A stretch of DNA of 64,000 nt from Dyadobacter sp. NIV53 (GCF_019711195.1 NZ_CP081299.1:2418001-2482000), one strand, 5' to 3'; shown: positions 37,131-46,801, counted from the first letter of the stretch. A program made the numbers and translations. Notes: generated by a model from the sequence alone, not told the origin.

Positions 37131-37167
37131 TTTTAATGTAATTAGTTAAATTATTTATCCAAACTTA

Positions 37168-37878
37168 TTATTGTCTGGTGCAAAAATACCGTAATCCGAA
37201 ACCGACGCTGGGAAAAGTAAAATTGGGTGATAAAGAATAATTGAGCTGATTGGACTTATAACTTAAGTCTGTACTATTTGCAGGAGAACCTGATGTAGAG
37301 GAAAAAGAATAACCAACTGAGACAGGATTTGAAAATGCAAGGCTTGCTGTCATCCACCATTTTTCAGAAAAGTGGTAGTACACGCCTGCACTTAATCCAG
37401 CTGAGAGTTGTATTATATTTGTCTTTGTTTCAGATAAATAGGTATTATCTGAACCTAATTCGTATTTCCTGGAATTAGAATATGATAAATTAACCTGAGG
37501 TCCTGCGAAAAGGCCGGCCTTATCATTGAAATGTTTATAATATTGCCAGAATCTTCCGGCACCAATTCCAATATCATTTATGCCATTTTTTTTTATATCC
37601 GTTACAACATTATTGGACAGGATAGAGTAATTTGTTTTTCCCGCTCCAAGAAAACTATTGATCTGCCAGCCAACAGCTTTAGTATTGGTCTTGAATTTCC
37701 CGATAGCTATATCAAAATTGTAACCGTAGTTATTTGTTGCTTTTGAAACATCAGGATTACTATTGGTAAAATTTACTCCTACTGTTCCTGAAATAAAATG
37801 TTTGTTTTCCAGTTGCGCAAACAAGTAATTTATTGAGCAACCAAGCATCATGCTTGTTAAAAGTAATATCTTTTTCAT
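37168..37878 (-). CDS. Small outer-membrane beta-barrel protein
   Basis: A 236-residue protein with a signal peptide (ILLLTSMMLGCSINYLFAQ) and about eight amphipathic beta-strands rich in Tyr, Asn, Ser and Gly, ending in FPSVGFGLRYFCTRQ. This is the look of OmpW/PorT-type small barrels in Bacteroidota. No specific family is recognised. It is 15 nt behind a second barrel gene (37894-38544) and is likely co-transcribed with it. The two share general layout but little sequence. Confidence 0.75.
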   Translation of the reverse strand: MKKILLLTSMMLGCSINYLFAQLENKHFISGTVGVNFTNSNPDVSKATNNYGYNFDIAIGKFKTNTKAVGWQINSFLGAGKTNYSILSNNVVTDIKKNGINDIGIGAGRFWQYYKHFNDKAGLFAGPQVNLSYSNSRKYELGSDNTYLSETKTNIIQLSAGLSAGVYYHFSEKWWMTASLAFSNPVSVGYSFSSTSGSPANSTDLSYKSNQLNYSLSPNFTFPSVGFGLRYFCTRQ

Positions 37879-37893
37879 GATCGTTTTGTTAAG

Positions 37894-38544
37894 TTACTGA
37901 AGATACCAGGAAGCTCTGATTGAAAAATAATTGGACAATGCGGTAGTTACCCCGGAATCGAAAAATACAGAATTTGTATGGTTTGCTTTTTGATAACCTA
38001 ATTGCAGCGATAATAAGTTAACATCTGATTCAATAGCAAACCGTGGAGATATCCAGTAAGAGATGCCTGGTACAACTTTTACCCCAAATGAATATCCATT
38101 TTCAACCGTTTTTTCAGAGCCATCCATGTCTGCATATCGTAAGTAGCTCAGATCTGCGGAAGAATTCAGAAAAATTGCCCACTTTTTACCAACCGATTTA
38201 TACTGCCGGATATATGGTGAAAGTGAAAAAGAATTTCGATTCCATCCACTTCGGTTGGACTGATCATCTGATTTATTTTTAGCACGGGAAAAGTTAATTG
38301 AAGAACCTATACCAATTCCAACTAACCGATTATCCTTAATAAACCATCCGGTTTGAATAGAAGGGCTTACCGAAAAATAGTTAAAGTTACTCTTGTATGA
38401 GTATGTGTCAATTTTACTCGTGCTATTAATTCCGTTGAACCTGATTGTACCCGCCCAATACTTCGTACCCTTTTGTAACTGTGCCTGAACTGAGACAGAA
38501 AAGTATAGACACCCTACTATCCCCAAAAGAAGAATTGTTTTCAT
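37894..38544 (-). CDS. Small outer-membrane beta-barrel protein
   Basis: A 216-residue protein with a signal peptide (ILLLGIVGCLYFSVSVQAQ) and alternating amphipathic strands such as NYFSVSPSIQTGWFIKDNRL and FALEIESDVNLLSLQLGY-like segments (FAIESDVNLLSLQLGYQ). It ends IRASWYLQ, a typical last barrel strand with a terminal aromatic. First gene of a two-gene operon with the following barrel gene. Function unknown; both may be structural or stress-related outer-membrane proteins. Confidence 0.75.
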   Translation of the reverse strand: MKTILLLGIVGCLYFSVSVQAQLQKGTKYWAGTIRFNGINSTSKIDTYSYKSNFNYFSVSPSIQTGWFIKDNRLVGIGIGSSINFSRAKNKSDDQSNRSGWNRNSFSLSPYIRQYKSVGKKWAIFLNSSADLSYLRYADMDGSEKTVENGYSFGVKVVPGISYWISPRFAIESDVNLLSLQLGYQKANHTNSVFFDSGVTTALSNYFSIRASWYLQ

Positions 38545-38636
38545 GACTTCAATAGTTTGTTTGTACGGGCAAGATAGATAACATTAAGTAACCATTGTAG
38601 TATTTATATTTTTTTAACAAAAAAATGTAAAAAAAA

Positions 38637-38659
38637 GAGGCGACCCATGCGATCGCCTC
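38637..38659 (-). terminator. Terminator of the tolC-like gene
   Basis: Arms 38637-38643 (GAGGCGA) and 38653-38659 (TCGCCTC). On the minus strand the stem is followed by eight or more T residues. It is 95 nt after the TolC-like stop. Confidence 0.75.
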
Positions 38660-38753
38660 TAAATATTACTATACCAAATTTAACCTAACTAATCTTTGGC
38701 TGTTAGCCGTAAAATCGAACGGTCGATTGCCGACCACCGAGAGCCGAAAGCCT

Positions 38754-40064
38754 TTAAAATATTCCCTCCCAATTTCCCTGGCGATAGTATTGCAATAATC
38801 TCTGCTGCATCAGGAACTGGTATTTTGCCTGGATTGCGTTTGCCTGAGCTTTTGCCAGATTCGCTTTTGCCAGCGAGTATTCAAAAATATTGGCGGTTCC
38901 TGCATTCAGTTTACTTTCTACAACTGCGAAACTTGCTGTCAGTGATTCAACCTGGCCCTGAGCAGCCGAATGTTTGTCCGCCGCTGCATTCATATCCAGC
39001 ACAGCCTGTTCAATAGACTGACGAAGAATCTGCTGTGTTACATCCTGCTGATTTTGTGCAAGCCGTTCCTGCACTTTTGCTAATTCCACTCTTGGCCTGG
39101 TTACCCAGCGTCCCATAATCGGGATATTAAGCCCAAGGTTTACGGATCCATTCCTGGTTGCATTCAGCTGATTGAAATAATCAAGATTACTGTTGGTCGA
39201 GGCAAAAAACGCCCCAATATTCGCCCCTAAAATCAAAGAAGGATAATTGAGCGCTTTGATAGATTTTACCTGATAAGCAAAACTTTTATAATACAGATCA
39301 GCACTTTTTGCTTCCGGAAACGTTTTTTGTGCCTGATCATAAAGTACTGATGCTGTGAGGGATTCCTGTACATTATCTACCGGCAAAAGTGCTTCCAGTT
39401 CCAGACTGTCATCAGCAGGAATATTAATCCGCTGGAATAAAGCCAGTCTTGCAGTGCGGTAATTATTCAGCGCAGTTACCTGATCAAACTTATCATTGGC
39501 CAGCTGTGCTTTGATTTCATATAATGTATTATTACCTAAGACACCCGCATTTACCTGTTTATCTACCCTGTTCACCTGTACTTCCGAAGATTCTACCTGT
39601 TGCCTGGCTGCTTCATATAATGCTTTGGTAGCCAACACATTCACATATCCCTGCATAAGTAATATGGTTTGTGTGTTCAATACAGCTGTACGGTTTTCCA
39701 TAGCCGATTCTTTCAGCAATATATTCTGCCGGATCTGGTTTTGCAGCTTGCCTCCCTGATAAACAGGAACTGACATACCGGCTCCAAAAGAGCTGTAATG
39801 GAAAACCTGGTCTATATATTCGTTGGTATACTGGTCAATACTTCTACCAATATTCAGACTGTTATTTGCGCTGATATAAATCTGCGGCAGGATTAGAGAT
39901 TTCGTTTGATGCAACTGCGCGTTGGCCGATTCTGCCTGCAGATTACCCTGCTTATACGTCAGGTTATTTTTGGTCAAAAGCTCAACACACTCGCGCAAAC
40001 TAAGCTTTTGCTGTGCCTGAGTTACAAAAGGGAAAAAACAGATTAAAAATAATATTCTTTTCAT
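38754..40064 (-). CDS. TolC-family outer-membrane efflux protein
   Basis: A 436-residue TolC/OEP protein. It has a signal peptide (MKRILFLICFFPFVTQAQ) and the first helical repeat LSLRECVELLTKNNLTYKQG. The second half repeats the structure, with SVNLGLNIPIMGRWVTRPRV forming the outer-membrane strand hairpin. Long coiled-coil helices (for example LAQNQQDVTQQILRQSIEQA) complete the periplasmic tunnel. As a trimer it connects an inner-membrane pump to the outside. A lone ATPase gene lies 186 nt upstream on the same strand, but the gap contains an inverted repeat and no adaptor (HlyD) gene is near. Confidence 0.92.
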   Translation of the reverse strand: MKRILFLICFFPFVTQAQQKLSLRECVELLTKNNLTYKQGNLQAESANAQLHQTKSLILPQIYISANNSLNIGRSIDQYTNEYIDQVFHYSSFGAGMSVPVYQGGKLQNQIRQNILLKESAMENRTAVLNTQTILLMQGYVNVLATKALYEAARQQVESSEVQVNRVDKQVNAGVLGNNTLYEIKAQLANDKFDQVTALNNYRTARLALFQRINIPADDSLELEALLPVDNVQESLTASVLYDQAQKTFPEAKSADLYYKSFAYQVKSIKALNYPSLILGANIGAFFASTNSNLDYFNQLNATRNGSVNLGLNIPIMGRWVTRPRVELAKVQERLAQNQQDVTQQILRQSIEQAVLDMNAAADKHSAAQGQVESLTASFAVVESKLNAGTANIFEYSLAKANLAKAQANAIQAKYQFLMQQRLLQYYRQGNWEGIF

Positions 40065-40082
40065 GGCAATGGAAAAAAAATG

Positions 40083-40242
40083 GGTTAAAGGGGAAAAGGT
40101 TAACGGTTAAGGCCGGGCCACCGGGTGGTGAACGGGTAATGGAAGACATCACTGATCAAAACAAGTTATAAATGAGTTGGCAAGTCCAGGCTTTCAATCA
40201 TTTTCCCTTACGCATTAACCGTTAACCTTATACCCTTTAACC
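40083..40242. repeat. Two-block inverted repeat between ATPase and tolC-like genes
   Basis: GGTTAAAGGG at 40083-40092 pairs perfectly with CCCTTTAACC at 40233-40242, and AAGGTTAACGGTTAA at 40096-40110 pairs with TTAACCGTTAACCTT at 40215-40229. The roughly 100-nt centre carries a GC-rich mini-hairpin near 40112-40137. Similar words (GGTTAAC) recur at 31885-31910. Confidence 0.75.
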
Positions 40243-40249
40243 TTTTTTT

Positions 40250-40912
40250 CTAAGCCAACCACCCGTCTTTCAGCCGCACTACACGATTTCCGTACGTGGC
40301 GTTAGTTTCCGAATGGGTAACTTGTACAATGGTTACTTTGTCTTCTTTATTAAGTTTTTGAAACAATTCCATTATTTCTACTGCCTGTTCCGAATGAAGG
40401 TTTCCGGTTGGTTCGTCTGCAAAAATCACTTTTGGATTGTGAACAATTGCTCTTGCAACACCTACTAATTGCTGTTGCCCACCTGAAAGCTGATGCGGAA
40501 ATAGATCTTTTTTTGCTACCATATTGAACCGGTCCAGCAACTCGGCTACCCGGCTTTTACGTTCCGAAGATCCGGTACCTTTATACAAAAGCGGCGTTTC
40601 AATGTTTTCATAAACAGTCAGTTCGTCGATGAGATGATATGCCTGAAATACAAAACCGATATGGTGACGGTGCAATTCTGTACGCTTTTTCTCAGTTAAC
40701 TTTTGAACCGGCTCGTCCAGAAACAGATATTCTCCTTCGGAAGGCTCTTCCAGTAATCCTAAAATATGCAGTAAAGTAGATTTTCCGGAACCCGACGGCC
40801 CCATGATCGATACAAATTCCCCTTCTTTAATGTTTAAATCAATGTGACGTAAAACGTATGTCTTGCCAAAACCCGCAGGATAATACTTCGAAATTTTTTC
40901 CAGTTTGATCAT
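40250..40912 (-). CDS. ABC transporter ATPase, LolD/MacB type
   Basis: A 220-residue ATPase of the LolD/MacB/FtsE group. It shows Walker A MGPSGSGKSTLL, the Q-loop FVFQAYHLIDELTVYENI, signature LSGGQQQLVGVARAI, Walker B VIFADEPTGNL and the H-loop VTHSE. The signature reads LSGGQQQ rather than the usual LSGGQQQR, with Leu following. The start MIKLEKISKYYP (40912) is preferred over an upstream in-frame ATG at 40984 that lacks family similarity. It could power one or more of the MacB-like permeases at 43.4, 49.5 or 52.3 kb, all without their own ATPase, or the LolC/E-type permease at 7.5 kb. Confidence 0.94.
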   Translation of the reverse strand: MIKLEKISKYYPAGFGKTYVLRHIDLNIKEGEFVSIMGPSGSGKSTLLHILGLLEEPSEGEYLFLDEPVQKLTEKKRTELHRHHIGFVFQAYHLIDELTVYENIETPLLYKGTGSSERKSRVAELLDRFNMVAKKDLFPHQLSGGQQQLVGVARAIVHNPKVIFADEPTGNLHSEQAVEIMELFQKLNKEDKVTIVQVTHSETNATYGNRVVRLKDGWLA

Positions 40913-41069
40913 AAAATTTGGTATGTGAGAATTTGATACACAAGAACGGATACACTGCATTAAAAACAAAAACCTGTGGACCAATACTCTTTGCCTTTAC
41001 TTTTAAAAAGGCTTGCCACAAATCTAAATCACTCTTTATCAATTATTTGTATTTAATTATAAAAGAAAA

Positions 41070-41111
41070 AACCGTCCGAAATCGTACAAATGTGTACGGT
41101 ATCGAACGGTT
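41070..41111 (-). terminator. Terminator of thrC
   Basis: AACCGTCCGA at 41070-41079 and TCGAACGGTT at 41102-41111 pair except for one position, with an inner CGTAC/GTACG stem. On the minus strand a TTTTTT run follows. It is 66 nt after the thrC stop. Confidence 0.75.
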
Positions 41112-41177
41112 CAAAATTGAAAGATTAAGAGTTTAGGAATTTATGTTTTTTACTTATGAACAGTAACAAAAACAGTA

Positions 41178-42368
41178 TCAAACGAAGTTTTCTGCATACT
41201 TGTAACCGCTTCCGGTATTGAGCAGCAGGATCTTATCATCCGGGCTGATCCATTTATTCTGAATTGCTTTTTTCATGGCAGGTAACAATGCGCCGCCTTC
41301 CGGAGCTACGAATAATCCTTCTCTTTTTGCGAGAGATTTCACGCCATCCAGCAACTCATTTTCAGTCACAGATAGCGCAAAACCACCTGATTCTTTCAAT
41401 ACCTGCAAAATTTGTTTTTCTGCAAATGGAAATGGAACCGCCAGTCCGTTAGCAACAGAAGGTTTTGCCAGATAACCCGCAGAACTCTCATGTTTTCCTT
41501 CAAAAGACCAAACTACCGGCTGACAGTTTTCGGTTTGCACAGCGATCATTTTTGGAACTTTACCTGTGATCCAGCCTGCTTCGCGCATTTCGTGAAATGC
41601 TTTCCAAATCCCGATCAATCCTGTTCCTCCGCCAGTCGGATAAAAAATCACGTCCGGCAATTCCCAGTTCATTTGCTCCGCAATTTCAAAACCCATCGTC
41701 TTTTTGCCTTCCAGACGATACGGCTCTTTCATGGTGGAAACGTCAAAATATTCTTTTTTAGCCCGCATCTCCGCCACAACTTTTCCGCAATCACTGATCA
41801 AGCCATCGACCAGAATGAGCTCTGCGCCGAAGTATTGGCATTCCTGCTTGAAAATTTCAGGCGTATGTCGTGGCATAACGACGGTAACGTCAATTTTTGC
41901 CTTTGCACAATATGCAGCCAAAGCCCCACCTGCATTTCCGGCAGTTGGTACAATGCAACGCTGAATTCCTAATTCTTTCATCTTGGAAACAGCAACAGCC
42001 TGTCCACGTGCTTTAAATGATCCGGTTGGATTCAGTGATTCATCTTTGAGATATAGATTTGGAATTTCGAGTTGTTTAGCCAGATTGTCAAGTTTCAGAA
42101 ACGGGGTCATTCCTTCTCCAAGACTTACTATATTTTCCTGATTTAAAACAGGCAAAAATTCAAAATAACGCCAAAGCGAGGCTACACGATCTTTCAGAAC
42201 GCTTTTGTCGATATTCTTTAATGAGCCATATTTTGCGTAAAGGGGTGATTTCCAACCTTCCTCCTCATTTGAGCTAAAAGTCTGAATTTCAAGATGGCTG
42301 AATTTCTTTTTACTTACCGCACATTCCAAATGCGTTATATGCGAGGTAAGAATATCTGTATTTGTCAT
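41178..42368 (-). CDS. thrC: Threonine synthase
   Basis: A 396-residue PLP enzyme making threonine from O-phosphohomoserine. The PLP lysine is in the block NPTGSFKARGQAVAVSKMKE, the phosphate loop is PTAGNAGGALAAYCAKA, and FYPTGGGTGLIGIW binds the cofactor later. The N-terminal part (CAVSKKKF, SLGEGMTPFLKLDNLA) matches the shorter class II/plant-like threonine synthases. ATG 42368 (MTNTDILTSHITHLEC) is chosen over 42392. It follows a LysR gene by 70 nt on the same strand, so that regulator may govern it, although neighbouring thrA and thrB are absent. Confidence 0.9.
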   Translation of the reverse strand: MTNTDILTSHITHLECAVSKKKFSHLEIQTFSSNEEEGWKSPLYAKYGSLKNIDKSVLKDRVASLWRYFEFLPVLNQENIVSLGEGMTPFLKLDNLAKQLEIPNLYLKDESLNPTGSFKARGQAVAVSKMKELGIQRCIVPTAGNAGGALAAYCAKAKIDVTVVMPRHTPEIFKQECQYFGAELILVDGLISDCGKVVAEMRAKKEYFDVSTMKEPYRLEGKKTMGFEIAEQMNWELPDVIFYPTGGGTGLIGIWKAFHEMREAGWITGKVPKMIAVQTENCQPVVWSFEGKHESSAGYLAKPSVANGLAVPFPFAEKQILQVLKESGGFALSVTENELLDGVKSLAKREGLFVAPEGGALLPAMKKAIQNKWISPDDKILLLNTGSGYKYAENFV

Positions 42369-42438
42369 GACTTTTATCTGATTTCCTAACAAAAGTATAG
42401 GGTCAACGATAGCAAAGCCAATGCCATTTGAGTATAGT

Positions 42439-43386
42439 CTATAACTTCAAGTTATGTATTTGTAAAGCGAACCGAACAAAAGCTTGTCCAAACGGATCAT
42501 TTTCCGAACCGTGCCTTTGAATAAAAAAGAACTGTCTATTGATATGTAAGCCTTCGACAAAAACTTGTTTCAAAGTTCCGGATGCAAGTTCTTTTTGTAC
42601 CGAACGAAGTGGCAGAAAGCCCAGGCAATCATCCACAAGCAGGAAATTTTTCAATGCTTCTGTCCCTCCGAGGGAAATGTTATTTTTTAAATCTGAAAGC
42701 TTGAAATTCCGTTCTTCCAGAGCAGATTTGACCGAAGCCAGTGTTCCGGAACCTCTTTCCCGCAAAGCCACAGGGAATTCCCGAAGTTCCTGTAAAGTAA
42801 TGGATTCACGATACCAAAGTTCACTTTTAGGTGAGCAAACCGCAATTACTTCGTCCGATAGAAAATATCTGTAATTGACTGAGGTTGTTTTAGTTTGCCC
42901 TTCAATGATACCCAAATCAATTTCGTTATTACCAAGCGCTGTCAATACGTTTTCCGAATTCCGGTTCAGCAAAGTGATGTGAACATTGGGGTATTTTCGA
43001 CGAAAGGCAGACAAGATTTCAGGGATGATGTACAGCGTAACTGTTGTACTCGCTCCTAACCTTAATTCTCCTTTGGCATTGTATTCGTCCAGATGGGTAC
43101 TTAATTCATATTCCAAACGGTTCTGAATTTCCTTGGCTTGCCGCAAAAAACCAAGCAGAACGCGACCCTGTTCAGTAAGTTTGATTCCTCCGCCAACACG
43201 TTCAAACAGACTGGTTTTGTATTGCTCTTCCAGGGCTTTAATGTGCTTGCTGATCGCGGGCTGGCTTAGATTCAGTACCTGACTCGCTTTCGTAAAACTG
43301 AGCAGATTGGCAACTTCGAAAAAGACCTGATGACGAAATGATAACATAGGGGTAATGCTGGAACTTGATTTCTCAAAGTTATCCAT
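42439..43386 (-). CDS. LysR-family transcriptional regulator
   Basis: A roughly 315-residue LysR regulator. The winged helix-turn-helix covers FFEVANLLSFTKASQVLNLS through QPAISKHIKALEEQYKTSLF, and the effector-binding domain (type 2 periplasmic-binding fold) follows from about residue 100 (GELRLGASTTVTLYIIPEIL). Relatives with this opening include CysB/CbbR-like proteins. The true start is unclear: ATG 43386 (MDNFEKSS), 43416 or 43347 are all possible, and 43443 would overlap the permease gene by 26 nt. The effector is unknown. It precedes thrC. Confidence 0.9.
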   Translation of the reverse strand: MDNFEKSSSSITPMLSFRHQVFFEVANLLSFTKASQVLNLSQPAISKHIKALEEQYKTSLFERVGGGIKLTEQGRVLLGFLRQAKEIQNRLEYELSTHLDEYNAKGELRLGASTTVTLYIIPEILSAFRRKYPNVHITLLNRNSENVLTALGNNEIDLGIIEGQTKTTSVNYRYFLSDEVIAVCSPKSELWYRESITLQELREFPVALRERGSGTLASVKSALEERNFKLSDLKNNISLGGTEALKNFLLVDDCLGFLPLRSVQKELASGTLKQVFVEGLHINRQFFFIQRHGSENDPFGQAFVRFALQIHNLKL

Positions 43387-43417
43387 TCTTCTACATTCAG
43401 TCGCCTGATTGAGCATT

Positions 43418-45838
43418 TTAATCAACTCCAATTCGCAACGCATCCGTTGGGTTCATCAAAGCCGATTTCAATGCTTGCGACCCAACTGTTAATAATGTAA
43501 TCAGAACGGAAATACATCCCGACAATGCAAAAACCCACCATTCGATATTGATGCGGTATACAAAATTGGCAAGCCAATAATTCATCAGGTAATAAGCAAG
43601 AGGACTTGCCACGATGACCGCGACAAGTACTAGCTTCAAAAAATCTTTGGAAAATAAAGACACAATATCCAACGCCGTTGCTCCCAAAACCACCCGAATT
43701 CCGGTTTCACGCATTCGCTGAGATACAGACAAATGAACCAGAGCAAACAGTCCCATACAGCAAATAAAAATTGATAGTGCCGTCGCATAAGTTATGATCT
43801 TTTGCCACCGCAATTCCTGCTCGTATTCGTTTGCGTTTTGTTCATCCAGATATGCAAAATCAAACGCAGCCCCAGGAATTAATTTCTGAAATGTGTTTTT
43901 CAATCTTCCCAATATTTGTGTTTGTGCCGATGCGTCAATTTTAGTCAGGATTGCTTCTCCACCATATTGTTCGCTCGTGAACATGAGCATGGGCCGGATC
44001 GCTTCCCTGAAAGATCCTGTGTGGAAATTCTTGACTACGCCTATAATCGTAAATGAATCTTTACCCAAAAATGGATCTGCATTGACTTTTGCGCCAAGTG
44101 GATTTATTAATTTTGCTGCTTTGATAAACGCCTCATTTACAATAATTCCATATTTTTTATCTGACGGAAAAAGCGTTGAAAAATTGCGTCCTTCCTTCAA
44201 CCTGATACCCAGTACCGGCAAATAATCAGCGTCCATACTGCGATAATAAGTTTTCACAAAACGCCCGTTCACTTTGGTATCATACGAACCAAATTCGCCG
44301 GTTACAGAAAGTTGTTGTATGTGTGCATCGTCTTTAAGTTCTGCCTTGAAACTGGCAGACATGTTCTTTGTGTCCGACAAACCAGGGATTTTTATCCTTA
44401 TTACCTGACCTGGATTATAACCCAGATCCTTGTTTTTAACGAAATTCATCTGTTGGTAAAAAATCATCGTACAAATTCCCAAAAGCACTGCGATCGAAAA
44501 CTGAAAAGTAACCAGACTCGTACTCAATAAACTCCGCCTCGGGCTCTTATGACGTTGATAAAGTACCTGAACGGGATCATATTGCGAAAGCAGGAACGCC
44601 GGATAAAATCCCGAAATGAAAACATTTACGATAATTATTACAAAAGACCAGCTTAAAAATGCGAAACTTAAAAATGAATTAAAAAGAATATGTTTCCCTG
44701 AAAGTTGGTTAAAAACAGGCAGAATCAGGAAAGTGATTACCAGCGACAATAGGAAAGCAAGTGCGCATAAAAACCCGGACTCTCCCAGGAATTGTAAAAG
44801 TATTTGACTTTGCGAGCCGCCGGTTACTTTTCTCACACCAATCTCTTTCGCCCTTTTCATCGAATTTGCAATATTGATATTGATGAAATTGATGCTGGCC
44901 ATGAGCAGAATGAAGGAAGCTATTCCCAGAAACAGATAAGAATAAATCAGCTTGCTTCCGTGAACCACTCCATCCTCGCCTGTTTTGTCGGCAACGTTTT
45001 GCGGATTAAGATGAATGTCCGTGATTCGCTGTAACCTATACGTAACAGAGGGTACAGAGCCATTCGCGCGCTTATTCTCCGCAAGCTGATCCTGTGCATG
45101 AACACGGTGAATTTTGTTGAATTTTTGCTCAACGGAATGAATATCAGCTTTGGGATGCAAAACAACGAACGTTCCCAGGTATCCGTTTAGCCAGGTTGGA
45201 TCATCAAAAGAAAGCTGCAATAATTTGAAAGGAAACAATATTCCAAACTGGACAGAAGAATTTGAAGGAGGATTTTCAACCACACCGGTCACAACCAATG
45301 GCCGTCCCACCCGCCTTGCAGAAGGCTCATAATCCATTTGCAAAGTCTGGCCGACAACATCGGTATGCCCGAAAAATTTAAGAGCCACCTGTTCCGTTAT
45401 TACAACCGAATTAATGTCTTTAAGCACCGTTTTGGCATTACCTTCTTTTAGTTTAAAGTTAAAAACGTCAAAGAATGTGTCGTCCACAAATAACAGTTGC
45501 AATCTGAATGCCTTATCACCGGCACGGACATCTTCACGAATATCACCGCCTAATATTCTCGCGAAATTCAAAACTTCCGGCACTTGTGATTTAAATGCCG
45601 GTCCTTGCACCTGTCCGGTTCCGCCTTTTATCTCTGTTTTTCCTTCGTCGATAATGTGGCTGTTAATCCGGTATAAATCTGGCGAGTGAAACTGGTCAAA
45701 ACTCCTTTCATCTTTAATAAAAAGTGCCGCAAGCAAAACACAAGTAAGGCCGACCGCCAAACCAGCGACATTGATACAGGCATAAAGACGCGACTGCCAT
45801 AAATGACGCCGGGCAATTTTAAGATAAATCTGAAACAT
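43418..45838 (-). CDS. MacB/FtsX-type ABC permease (paralogue 1)
   Basis: An 806-residue permease with the two-half layout usual in Bacteroidota: MacB_PCD-FtsX-MacB_PCD-FtsX. The start MFQIYLKIARRHLWQSRLYA leads into helix 1 (about 21-42). FtsX helices follow near 290-440, with the conserved RAKEIGVRKVTGGSQSQILL, and again near 680-800, with RMRETGIRVVLGATALDIVS. It ends in ALMNPTDALRIGVD. Such permeases act in antibiotic, peptide or lipoprotein export, with an ATPase supplied in trans. The gene begins 4 nt after the transmembrane regulator gene, so both are likely on one transcript. Its substrate is unknown. Confidence 0.92.
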   Translation of the reverse strand: MFQIYLKIARRHLWQSRLYACINVAGLAVGLTCVLLAALFIKDERSFDQFHSPDLYRINSHIIDEGKTEIKGGTGQVQGPAFKSQVPEVLNFARILGGDIREDVRAGDKAFRLQLLFVDDTFFDVFNFKLKEGNAKTVLKDINSVVITEQVALKFFGHTDVVGQTLQMDYEPSARRVGRPLVVTGVVENPPSNSSVQFGILFPFKLLQLSFDDPTWLNGYLGTFVVLHPKADIHSVEQKFNKIHRVHAQDQLAENKRANGSVPSVTYRLQRITDIHLNPQNVADKTGEDGVVHGSKLIYSYLFLGIASFILLMASINFININIANSMKRAKEIGVRKVTGGSQSQILLQFLGESGFLCALAFLLSLVITFLILPVFNQLSGKHILFNSFLSFAFLSWSFVIIIVNVFISGFYPAFLLSQYDPVQVLYQRHKSPRRSLLSTSLVTFQFSIAVLLGICTMIFYQQMNFVKNKDLGYNPGQVIRIKIPGLSDTKNMSASFKAELKDDAHIQQLSVTGEFGSYDTKVNGRFVKTYYRSMDADYLPVLGIRLKEGRNFSTLFPSDKKYGIIVNEAFIKAAKLINPLGAKVNADPFLGKDSFTIIGVVKNFHTGSFREAIRPMLMFTSEQYGGEAILTKIDASAQTQILGRLKNTFQKLIPGAAFDFAYLDEQNANEYEQELRWQKIITYATALSIFICCMGLFALVHLSVSQRMRETGIRVVLGATALDIVSLFSKDFLKLVLVAVIVASPLAYYLMNYWLANFVYRINIEWWVFALSGCISVLITLLTVGSQALKSALMNPTDALRIGVD

Positions 45839-45842
45839 TAAT

Positions 45843-46754
45843 TTAAGAGGTAACTTCCATGCGGTAACCTATACCATGAACCGCAGCAATTTTTATATTA
45901 GAATCTTCGGCTAATAATTTGCGGAGGCGGGAAACAAATACATCGACACTTCGGCCTACGATAATACCCTCGTCTTCCCAAACCGATTTAAGGATGAAGT
46001 CCCGTTCGAGAATCTGGTTTTGATTTAATGCAAAGAGATTCAGCAATTTCGCTTCGCGGTAGGTAAGATTGTAAGAATTATTACCAGAGATAAGAATCAG
46101 ATTGGGGAGGTCAAGTACAGAGTTCCCAAAGTGATTCTTATGATCAGCATCGACTGGAATTTCTTTTAAAATCGGAGTGGAATGCTCTTTTCGTGTTTTC
46201 TTCCAGACAATAAATCCAAAGCCGGCAAGCAGACTTCCCATGGGTACTAACCACCAATTCTCACTGGTAGAAGCTACTTGTTTTTCAGGATAAAAGCTCA
46301 CCTTAATGGTGTAACAGCCAGGTTCCTGTTTTCGGTTTTCACAAGGGACACCGCCTTTTTTGTTCAGGTCCAGAAAATTATATCCCAGACGGATTTCCCC
46401 ATTCTTACAATTTACCACTGAAACGTCATATGCTCGTTTAATTCCATACACATCCAGAGATTCCTGTAACAGTGCAGGAAGTTTTTTGTATTCAAAAAGA
46501 TGATCGACCTGTACATGAAAAGTATTGGCATCCGCTTGCTCTATTGGCGGAATCGAAGAACTTGAATCACTGTTTGCCATCAATAAATGATGGGCAGTAC
46601 GTCGTAATGCCAGATTTACCTTTTCTGAGAAACGTACAGATTCATTATTTCCGGATGCTTGATTGTTTTTTAAGAATGGCAAAATAAACAACAACATCAG
46701 AACACCAGTGATTCTGATCCTGCCTGCCCAAATTGTATAGACTGATTCTAACAT
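45843..46754 (-). CDS. Transmembrane winged-helix regulator (ToxR-like architecture)
   Basis: A 303-residue one-component sensor. There is an N-terminal helix (RITGVLMLLFILPFL, about residues 13-28), then a periplasmic domain of about 135 residues including two Cys (VPCENRKQEPGCYTIKVSFY). A second helix (WWLVPMGSLLAGFGFIVW, about 167-184) leads to a cytoplasmic OmpR/PhoB-type winged helix, from NLILISGNNSYNLTYREAKL to VSRLRKLLAEDSNIKI and GIGYRMEV. The DNA-binding domain thus sits where a kinase would normally be. It lies 4 nt before a MacB-like permease gene, which it probably regulates, and 47 nt after a small secreted protein. Confidence 0.88.
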   Translation of the reverse strand: MLESVYTIWAGRIRITGVLMLLFILPFLKNNQASGNNESVRFSEKVNLALRRTAHHLLMANSDSSSSIPPIEQADANTFHVQVDHLFEYKKLPALLQESLDVYGIKRAYDVSVVNCKNGEIRLGYNFLDLNKKGGVPCENRKQEPGCYTIKVSFYPEKQVASTSENWWLVPMGSLLAGFGFIVWKKTRKEHSTPILKEIPVDADHKNHFGNSVLDLPNLILISGNNSYNLTYREAKLLNLFALNQNQILERDFILKSVWEDEGIIVGRSVDVFVSRLRKLLAEDSNIKIAAVHGIGYRMEVTS

Positions 46755-46801
46755 TATAATGAATTACAACCGGTTAATGATTAAATGTAAATTTACTAAA
46801 A

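Noticed and set aside
41412..41972. 186-codon open frame antisense to thrC
   Set aside because: It lies inside a firmly identified thrC on the other strand, shows no domain or start signal, and its composition follows the shadow of thrC codons.
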